Assembly: GCA_903831545.1 (NCBI GenBank)
Contig: CAIKYI010000418.1
Coordinates: forward strand, 1 to 10,996
Direction of reading: 5' to 3'
DNA length: 10,996 nucleotides
DNA from: an uncultured Methylobacter sp.
GTDB lineage: Bacteria > Pseudomonadota > Gammaproteobacteria > Methylococcales > Methylomonadaceae
The first letter of the stretch is position 1. Every line of letters starts with the position of its first letter. A program made the translations under genes and the position numbers. The notes beneath the pieces were generated by a model. It was not told where the DNA came from. It did no database searches and saw only the letters and a list, made by a program, of their open reading frames with translations. Of this stretch, positions 6,768 through 10,996 are shown piece by piece.

Positions 6768-6857
6768 GGAAGTTGGGAGTGGAAAGCTGGGAGTAGTTGC
6801 AAAAGCTCGTGTTCCGGCTTTTCACTCTCCACTCCCTACTCCCTACTCTCCACTTTC
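6768..6857. repeat. Inverted clusters of tandem 7-bp units between mxaF and mxaJ
   Basis: Four heptads (GGAAGTT, GGGAGTG, GAAAGCT, GGGAGTA; 6768-6795) are followed by a 27-bp loop and five heptads of the complementary type (CACTCTC, CACTCCC, TACTCCC, TACTCTC, CACTTTC; 6823-6857). In the mxaF transcript the purine-rich side comes first, six bases after the stop codon. It can pair with the pyrimidine-rich side in more than one register. A role in protecting the mxaF mRNA 3' end or reducing read-through into mxaJ is inference. Confidence 0.8.
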
Positions 6858-6862
6858 CAGTC

Positions 6863-8677
6863 CTAATAGCCTAAAGCGAAGACCATCACACCACCGCCTT
6901 GTTGCGTGTAGTGAGCCAGTTCTTTAAAGGCTCCGACCGCCCCCAAACCTGCGGTAGGATCCTGCAAGTCGAAAACCAGGCCGACGCCTGGCCAGCCGCC
7001 TACACCATAGTAAATTGCCACATATTGCTTGCCTTTATGCCCAAAGGTAATCGGATGGCCGATAACGCCGGAAGGCAGTTTAAAATTCCACAATTCTTTA
7101 CCATTCCGGGAATCCAACGCTTTGATGTGACCGTCCAGGGTTCCGTAGAAAACCAGGTCGCCCGCTGTGGCAGTGGTACCGCCCCAGACTGCAAATTTTT
7201 CCTTGATTTCCCATTCGAATTTACCGGTAACGGAATTCATCGCTTTAACTTGTCCCAAGGTGCCTTTAGGCCCCGGATACATGTTCAGCGTTGCGCCTAC
7301 AAAAAACTGACCTGCACGATAGGGCAGCATGAACGGTTCCCAGTCCATACAAATATGGTTGGTGCCCATGAAGAACAGCTTTTTGTTAGGATCGTAAGAT
7401 TCGATGCCCTGGTTGTGGTAACCCATTGCAGACGGACAAATCCCTTTGGCTTCATGATCCATGTGGGTGGAAAATTCTGGATCGCGAATCGGCAAGCCGG
7501 TCTTTAAGTCTACTTTCTTAACCCAGTTGACGGTGTCGTCAATTTTAAACGCGTTAACCAAATCGCCGTTTTCACGGTTCATGGTATAAACCAGGCCGTT
7601 CCGGTCAGGATGAGTCAGCAGTTTGGTCATTTTGCCGTCGACTAACTGCTCCGATAAGCCCATGTAGTTGACGCCGGCATAATCCCATTCGTCATGCGGC
7701 GTTTTTTGATAACCGAATTTTGCTTCACCGGTATTGATGTCGCGGCCCCAGATTGTCATCGTCCATTTGTTATCACCGGGACGCATGGTTTCATTCCATG
7801 GCGCGGGGTTGCCTGATCCGTAATAGAGCATGTCCAGGTCAGGATCGAATGCATACCATCCCCAGTTAGTGCCGCCACCGATTTTCCAGGCATCGCCTTC
7901 CCAGGTTTTAAGGCCCAGGCCAAATTGACCGTAATGAGGATTGTGGCTGTTAAAATCTTTTGCCAACTTTAAGTCCGCGTCGGGGCCTGTCGCATAAACC
8001 CTCCAGGCCTGTTTTCCGTCTTTAATGTTATAGGCGGTGGTATAACCTCTTACGCCCAGTTCAGCGCCTGCGCTACCGACAAGCACCAAGTCTTTTGCGA
8101 CAAAGGGCGCCATCGTCAACGTAGAACCCATGGCAATATCGGAATTCTCCATTTTCCACAACAACTCGCCGGTCTTGGCATTCAACGCAACGACATGGCC
8201 GTCAAGTTGATTCTGGAAAATAGTCGCAGGGTAATCATCACCCGCAGGCGCATAAGCCAAGCCCCTGTTTACCACGTCGCAACAAGCTACAGCACGGGCA
8301 GCAGGGTTTTGTTTGGGCTTGTGCTCCCACAAAATTTTGTCCGGGTTATCCAGGTCAATGGCAAAAATATTGTTCGGGTACGGCGTATGTACATACATAA
8401 TCCCATCAATAACCAGCGGTCCGCCTTCATGTCCGTTCAAAACGCCTGTGGAAAAAGACCAGACCGGCTGTAGATGCTGAACATTGTGTGCGTTGATTTG
8501 GGTCATTTCACTATAGTGGCTGGCACTGTAGTCTTTGGTCTGCATGACCCAGTTAGTGTCCTCTTTCGACAGTCTATCCAGGGCTTTATTAGCCTGTGTC
8601 GGTATCGAAACCGTCAATAAGGCACCGCCACAAACAGCTGACGCGACAGCGGTGCGGGTGAATTTGGAAATCCGCAT
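6863..8677 (-). CDS. mxaF: MxaF, large (alpha) subunit of PQQ- and calcium-dependent methanol dehydrogenase
   Basis: A 604-residue precursor of the quinoprotein that oxidises methanol to formaldehyde in the periplasm. The signal peptide ends at T-Q-A29. Counting from Asn30, residues fall on textbook MxaF positions: the vicinal disulfide C132-C133 (mature 103/104), Ca ligands Glu206 and Asn290 (mature 177/261), and catalytic Asp332 (mature 303) in HDEWDYAG. The residue two after the catalytic Asp is Ala, where lanthanide-type XoxF has a second Asp, so this is the calcium form. Propeller W-motif repeats ([25 protein letters not shown]) are visible. The ATG at 8677 has TTGGAG five bases upstream; the frame extends to 8752 without a ribosome binding site and would bury the signal peptide. 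It is the first gene of the operon, facing away from the regulator gene at 9061. Confidence 0.98.
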   Translation of the reverse strand: MRISKFTRTAVASAVCGGALLTVSIPTQANKALDRLSKEDTNWVMQTKDYSASHYSEMTQINAHNVQHLQPVWSFSTGVLNGHEGGPLVIDGIMYVHTPYPNNIFAIDLDNPDKILWEHKPKQNPAARAVACCDVVNRGLAYAPAGDDYPATIFQNQLDGHVVALNAKTGELLWKMENSDIAMGSTLTMAPFVAKDLVLVGSAGAELGVRGYTTAYNIKDGKQAWRVYATGPDADLKLAKDFNSHNPHYGQFGLGLKTWEGDAWKIGGGTNWGWYAFDPDLDMLYYGSGNPAPWNETMRPGDNKWTMTIWGRDINTGEAKFGYQKTPHDEWDYAGVNYMGLSEQLVDGKMTKLLTHPDRNGLVYTMNRENGDLVNAFKIDDTVNWVKKVDLKTGLPIRDPEFSTHMDHEAKGICPSAMGYHNQGIESYDPNKKLFFMGTNHICMDWEPFMLPYRAGQFFVGATLNMYPGPKGTLGQVKAMNSVTGKFEWEIKEKFAVWGGTTATAGDLVFYGTLDGHIKALDSRNGKELWNFKLPSGVIGHPITFGHKGKQYVAIYYGVGGWPGVGLVFDLQDPTAGLGAVGAFKELAHYTQQGGGVMVFALGY

Positions 8678-8727
8678 AGTTACTCCAAGGTTATAATAAT
8701 TGTACTTAGGCAATCCCTGCGAAGAAT

Positions 8728-8743
8728 CTACCCGACTGGCCGG
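8728..8743 (+). repeat. 16-bp direct repeat, member 1 (mxaF leader)
   Basis: The sequence CTACCCGACTGGCCGG matches CTGCCCGATTGGCCGG at 8965-8980 in 14 of 16 bases, same orientation, 237 bp apart. This member would lie in the mxaF 5' leader, downstream of the candidate promoter. Possible protein-binding pair (inference). Confidence 0.5.
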
Positions 8744-8766
8744 TATTTTCATTTTGGGGGGTTGAC

Positions 8767-8795
8767 TTAATAAAAGCCCAGTCCGTGCCTATCAA
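8767..8795 (-). promoter_or_regulatory. Candidate sigma-70-type promoter of the mxa operon
   Basis: On the mxaF strand, TTGATA (8795-8790, five of six to TTGACA), a 17-bp spacer and TATTAA (8772-8767, four of six to TATAAT) give standard geometry. The predicted start near 8760 leaves a leader of about 80 nt. Other weaker pairs exist in this region; there is no transcript evidence. Confidence 0.4.
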
Positions 8796-8827
8796 TAAAG
8801 CGTTGAAGATGACAACCAGCTTTCTTG

Positions 8828-8838
8828 ATCAAAACGTT
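8828..8838 (+). promoter_or_regulatory. Motif ATCAAAACGTT shared with the xoxF upstream region (site 1)
   Basis: The 11-mer is identical to 10613-10623, and over 14 bases there is one mismatch (TTGATCAAAACGTT here, TTTATCAAAACGTT there). It contains the palindromic core AAACGTTT. Its near edge is 33 bp upstream of the candidate mxaF -35 box. Regulator binding is inference. Confidence 0.4.
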
Positions 8839-8964
8839 TGCAATGCCTTATTGAGGTGGAGGACTAAGCAGGCGGTCATAGTACGGGAGTCGCCGCTAGC
8901 AGCGTTACGGAATTAGCCCGAAAAGCAGCGGGAAAAATACCGAAAATAATACAGGATAATTTCC

Positions 8965-8980
8965 CTGCCCGATTGGCCGG
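8965..8980 (+). repeat. 16-bp direct repeat, member 2 (upstream of the regulator gene)
   Basis: Partner of 8728-8743 (14 of 16 bases identical). It lies about 80 bp before the GTG start of the response-regulator gene, close to the ATAGGA/TCCTAT inverted repeat. Function not known. Confidence 0.5.
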
Positions 8981-9060
8981 ATAGAATAGGAAAAGCTCCT
9001 ATCGATTTACCCATCTTAAACAGGCATGATGGATTTTTTGATACAATTGGGAGCATAGCA

Positions 9061-9717
9061 GTGGCGAGTAAGATTAGTGTTTTATTGGTGGATGATCATG
9101 CCGTGGTTAGAACAGGTTATAAAGCCTATCTTTCTTTATCCGATTCAATCGGTCTAATTTATGAAGCGGATCGGGGTGAAATTGGCTGTCAACTGTACAA
9201 TCAACATAGACCGGATGTCGTGGTTGTGGATTTATCGATGCCGGGCATCGGCGGTTTTGAAAGCATCAGAAGGCTTCTTAATCGCGATCCGCATTGTAAA
9301 ATCCTTGTATTCAGCATACACAACGAATTGGTCTATGTGACGCGTGCTCTAATAGCCGGCGCCAAGGGATATATTACCAAAAGCAGCGTCCCTGAAACGC
9401 TGGTTACTGCGGTCTGCAAAATAGCCCGGGGAGGCACTTATGTCGATCCTGAAATTGCGCAGCAACTTGCCGTATCTATGGTAAGCGAGCAGGATGAGTC
9501 GGAAAAAATAAAACTGCTTTCACCCAGAGAGTTCGATGTTTTCTGCTTACTGGCGAATGGCTATACGGTTAGGAATGCGGCGGAAAAGTTGTGTTTGAGT
9601 TATAAAACAGTGTGTAACCACGGTACTGTCATCAAGGAAAAAATGGGCGCGAAGACGTTGGCAGAACTGACCTTGCTGGCAATCCGGCAAGGTCTTATTG
9701 TGGCGCATGAAAATTAA
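9061..9717 (+). CDS. mxaB: LuxR/NarL-family response regulator, probably MxaB
   Basis: A 218-residue two-domain regulator. The receiver domain (residues 5-120) has the acidic pair D11-D12, phosphoacceptor D57 (VVVDLSMPG), Ser84 and Lys106 (GYITKSS). A LuxR/NarL helix-turn-helix follows at about 150-210 (LSPREFDVFCLLANGYTVRNAAEKLCLSYKTV). It probably binds DNA after phosphorylation. Type I methanotrophs have an orphan regulator of this kind, MxaB, needed for mxaF expression when lanthanides are absent. Divergence from mxaF supports that identity, but the name rests on family and position. No histidine kinase is in the window. The start is GTG at 9061 with GGGAG seven bases upstream; the upstream ATGs (9026, 9029) stop after a few codons. 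The stop is followed at once by half of a palindromic repeat. Confidence 0.88.
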   Translation: MASKISVLLVDDHAVVRTGYKAYLSLSDSIGLIYEADRGEIGCQLYNQHRPDVVVVDLSMPGIGGFESIRRLLNRDPHCKILVFSIHNELVYVTRALIAGAKGYITKSSVPETLVTAVCKIARGGTYVDPEIAQQLAVSMVSEQDESEKIKLLSPREFDVFCLLANGYTVRNAAEKLCLSYKTVCNHGTVIKEKMGAKTLAELTLLAIRQGLIVAHEN

Positions 9718-9721
9718 AGGG

Positions 9722-9748
9722 GTAGGGGCAATCCCTTGTGGTTGCCCT
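9722..9748. repeat. Dispersed palindromic repeat, single arm (copy 3)
   Basis: One arm only, GTAGG followed by GGCAATCCCTTGTGGTTGCC and CT, is the same sequence as the left arm of copy 1 and the reverse complement of the right arm of copy 2. It starts four bases after the response-regulator stop, in the 47-bp gap between that gene and the convergent mxaD-like gene. No second arm follows, so it is a half element and unlikely to make the hairpin of the other copies. Confidence 0.8.
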
Positions 9749-9764
9749 AATATTCAGTCTTGTT

Positions 9765-10295
9765 TTATTTTTCCAGCTTTTGTTTTAGCCCCGCCAAACC
9801 GTTCTTAAAAAATGCATTCATCGCTTTGACTGCTGCTGCATCGGTCAGGTTTTCAGGCGGCGTATTGCCGGTATCGCCACGATAGAAGCGACTTTTGAAG
9901 GTAACTACGCTGGTTTTTGCATCTTCGCCTGCCGTTACCTGGATTTTGGTGGTATATGAACTAAACGGAAATGCCGTTACATTTTCAGTTTTAAGACGGT
10001 AGCTGTATTCATGATCTATATCGCTGTAATAATCCAGACTTTCTACCAGTTGCCCGCCATTTTGCAAGGTTAAAGTCCGAATGCCATCAGAGGCATTTTT
10101 TCCATCACCAGAACTTGCTTTGACATCAGGATGCCAACTGGCAATAGCATCAAATTGTTTGATTGTATCCCAGGCGGTATCAACAGAGGCATTAATAGTG
10201 ATACTTTCCAAACCTTTTTGTGGGGTGGGTCCATGAGCAAAGGAGGTAGGGGGGAATAATAGGAAACTCAATAAAATTATGGGTAAACGCTTCAT
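9765..10295 (-). CDS. mxaD: MxaD-like periplasmic SRPBCC protein
   Basis: A 176-residue precursor with a Sec signal peptide ending T-S-F-A20; the mature protein starts HGPTPQKG, as MxaD does. The rest is an SRPBCC/START-like helix-grip fold: ITINASVDTAWDTIKQFDAIASWHPDV at the start, beta strands in the middle, and a long C-terminal helix (AVKAMNAFFKNGLAGLKQKLE). In Methylobacterium, MxaD is a roughly 17-kDa periplasmic protein that aids the interaction of methanol dehydrogenase with cytochrome cL. There it sits inside the mxa operon after mxaL. Here it lies alone between the response regulator and xoxF, convergent with the former and divergent from the latter. It could serve the Ca or Ln enzyme, or both. 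The ATG at 10295 has no clear Shine-Dalgarno. The symbol is given by signature; a xox-linked paralogue is the alternative. Confidence 0.8.
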   Translation of the reverse strand: MKRLPIILLSFLLFPPTSFAHGPTPQKGLESITINASVDTAWDTIKQFDAIASWHPDVKASSGDGKNASDGIRTLTLQNGGQLVESLDYYSDIDHEYSYRLKTENVTAFPFSSYTTKIQVTAGEDAKTSVVTFKSRFYRGDTGNTPPENLTDAAAVKAMNAFFKNGLAGLKQKLEK

Positions 10296-10612
10296 GTCAT
10301 TAATGCCATTATTAAAAAAGATCTATTATTCACAAATCATCGGGAAAGGTATTGGGTACTTATCCTGATAATGGTAGGGAAGTTTTCATTTTTTGAACTT
10401 TTCCGAAATTCTATTTCCACTAAATTTTGGGCAAGGAAGCTTCTTAACCGTCTACCTGTTTTGAATTCACCCTAACCTTGCCGTCAGTTGATTGAAATCA
10501 GGATGGGCAAAGATCTTTATATTGCCGCAGAAAACAATGATATTTCAGACAGCCAATATTTATGCCGATAAGTTATGCATTATTTAAAACCATTGTAATC
10601 ACGCTGTGTTTT

Positions 10613-10623
10613 ATCAAAACGTT
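10613..10623 (+). promoter_or_regulatory. Motif ATCAAAACGTT shared with the mxaF/mxaB region (site 2)
   Basis: Identical 11-mer to 8828-8838. It lies 34 bp before the TTGACT candidate -35 box of xoxF, almost the same distance as site 1 from the mxaF candidate box, though in opposite orientation relative to the gene served. Binding by a common regulator is inference. Confidence 0.4.
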
Positions 10624-10626
10624 ACA

Positions 10627-10684
10627 TGGACCATTTTACGCCAGCGCCTATAAAAGTTGACTTTTGTGGGAAAATCATTAAATT
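10627..10684 (+). promoter_or_regulatory. Candidate xoxF promoters (two alternatives)
   Basis: Alternative A is TGGACC (10627-10632), a 16-bp spacer and TATAAA (10649-10654). Alternative B is TTGACT (10657-10662), a 16-bp spacer and TAAATT (10679-10684). B has the better -35 and A the better -10. Either would leave a leader of about 120-150 nt before the xoxF ATG. Read from consensus only. Confidence 0.35.
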
Positions 10685-10771
10685 TAGGCTCCTAGAGTGA
10701 AAATTTCCTGTCTCCATGGAACATGAAAAGCACCCTAAAAACTAATATTAGTCTTATAAAAACATAATCAC

Positions 10772-10794
10772 TATTCTGTCAAATTAACAGAATA
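10772..10794 (+). promoter_or_regulatory. Inverted repeat abutting the xoxF ribosome binding site
   Basis: TATTCTGT (10772-10779) and ACAGAATA (10787-10794) are perfect 8-bp inverted arms around a 7-nt loop. The second arm ends two bases before AGGAGA (10797-10802). The structure could act in RNA next to the start region or as a DNA operator in the leader; which is unknown. Confidence 0.5.
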
Positions 10795-10810
10795 CCAGGA
10801 GAACTATAAT

Positions 10811-10996
10811 ATGAAGAAGCCTTTAAAAAGTTGGCTGCTTGCTTCCAGTGTGGCTGCTTTATTAGCTGCACCTGCAGTTTCAACTGCTAATACTGATGTT
10901 GAAAAACTAACCCAAAATCCTGCCAACTGGGCAACTTGGGGTGGTGATTACGCAGGTACCCGTTACAGCAAGTTAAGTGAAATTAACGCGACTAAC
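10811..10996 (+). CDS. xoxF: XoxF, lanthanide-type methanol dehydrogenase (N-terminus only)
   Basis: The first 62 codons are present and the gene continues past the right edge. The ATG at 10811 has AGGAGA eight bases upstream. A signal peptide ([19 protein letters not shown]...VSTA26) exports the protein to the periplasm. The mature start, [20 protein letters not shown] then [16 protein letters not shown], is the opening of a PQQ-dependent alcohol dehydrogenase and reads as XoxF. The equivalent stretch of MxaF in this window is [21 protein letters not shown]. XoxF uses a lanthanide with PQQ to oxidise methanol and is usually expressed when lanthanides are available. The diagnostic second Asp near the active site lies outside the window, so metal type is inferred from the N-terminus. 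It stands opposite the mxaD-like gene across a 515-bp control region. Confidence 0.85.
   Translation, partial: MKKPLKSWLLASSVAALLAAPAVSTANTDVEKLTQNPANWATWGGDYAGTRYSKLSEINATN

Larger units (their letters stand above)
8678..9060. promoter_or_regulatory. Divergent control region between mxaF and the regulator gene
   Basis: These 383 bp without a gene separate mxaF (minus) from the response-regulator gene (plus). They hold a candidate mxaF promoter (8767-8795), a near-palindrome CGCCGCTAGCAGCG (8891-8904, 12 of 14 bases symmetric), a 16-bp direct-repeat pair (8728-8743 and 8965-8980), an inverted repeat ATAGGA/TCCTAT around AAAGC (8986-9002), and the 11-mer ATCAAAACGTT (8828-8838) that recurs before xoxF. 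No convincing promoter was recognised for the regulator gene, which has GGGAG (9049-9053) as its ribosome binding site. Confidence 0.7.
10296..10810. promoter_or_regulatory. Divergent control region between mxaD-like gene and xoxF
   Basis: These 515 bp carry no convincing gene and are AT-rich. The xoxF-proximal half holds the shared 11-mer (10613-10623), candidate promoters (10627-10684), a perfect 12-bp palindrome ACTAATATTAGT (10741-10752), an inverted repeat next to the ribosome binding site (10772-10794) and the site AGGAGA (10797-10802). In the half near the mxaD-like gene I see nothing firm. Confidence 0.65.

Noticed and set aside
6745..6825. Longer mxaJ start at 6825
   Set aside because: It would translate the heptad repeat region and bury the signal peptide; 6744 precedes the signal directly.
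6899..7507. A 202-codon open frame antisense to mxaF
   Set aside because: It mirrors the strongly supported MxaF frame, has no recognisable domain or ribosome binding site, and its length is explained by codon bias of the opposite strand.
8709..8718. GGCAATCCCT in the mxaF leader as a fourth copy of the palindromic repeat
   Set aside because: Only ten bases plus weak flanks match and there is no second arm; chance cannot be excluded.
8678..8752. Longer mxaF start at 8752
   Set aside because: No ribosome binding site; the signal peptide begins at 8677, where TTGGAG is well spaced and mature residue numbers match known MxaF positions.
9026..9058. Ten-codon frame MMDFLIQLGA ahead of the response regulator, as a possible leader peptide
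   Set aside because: It lacks its own ribosome binding site and overlaps that of the regulator gene; such short frames arise often by chance.
10503..10571. A 22-codon frame before xoxF
   Set aside because: The only Shine-Dalgarno-like bases touch the ATG, and there is no recognisable sequence pattern.
8995..10694. GCTCCTA shared by the mxaF/mxaB and xoxF upstream regions
   Set aside because: A 7-mer match between regions of this size is expected many times by chance.
1..10996. CRISPR arrays, tRNA or rRNA genes, toxin-antitoxin or phage genes
   Set aside because: No regular spaced repeats, cloverleaf sequences or such proteins were seen; the repeats present are inverted or tandem heptads.

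Overview
The window is a methanol dehydrogenase (MDH) locus from a gammaproteobacterial methanotroph or close relative (Methylococcales-type; genus not decided). The evidence is an mxa gene set in canonical order, a calcium-type MxaF, its small subunit MxaI, cytochrome cL and the start of a lanthanide-type xoxF in about 11 kb.

Minus strand, 8677 down to 1: mxaF-mxaJ-mxaG-mxaI-mxaR-mxaS-mxaA-mxaC-mxaK-mxaL, with mxaL running off the left edge. mxaFJGI encode the periplasmic enzyme, its associated binding-protein-like factor and its electron acceptor. mxaRSACKL encode the membrane-associated AAA/VWA machinery that activates the enzyme and inserts Ca2+. mxaS/A, A/C and C/K each share a 4-base ATGA overlap. 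The other gaps in the operon carry repeats: a heptanucleotide hairpin (mxaF/mxaJ), a 30-bp perfect inverted repeat plus a probable IS30-type transposase remnant (mxaI/mxaR), and two copies of a dispersed palindromic repeat (mxaR/mxaS and mxaK/mxaL).

Plus strand, 9061-9717: a LuxR/NarL-type response regulator, divergent from mxaF across a 383-bp control region and probably MxaB. It is followed by a convergent gene (9765-10295, minus) for an MxaD-like periplasmic SRPBCC protein. After a 515-bp non-coding region, the first 62 codons of xoxF begin at 10811.

Together these look like both halves of the lanthanide-dependent MDH switch side by side: Ca-MDH with its maturation genes, the probable switch regulator, and Ln-MDH. 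The gene families are known. What merits a second look is the non-coding DNA: an 11-bp motif shared by the mxaF/mxaB and xoxF control regions, a hairpin abutting the xoxF ribosome binding site, and the repeat-derived hairpins punctuating the operon. I saw no tRNA, rRNA, CRISPR array or clearly undescribed protein system.
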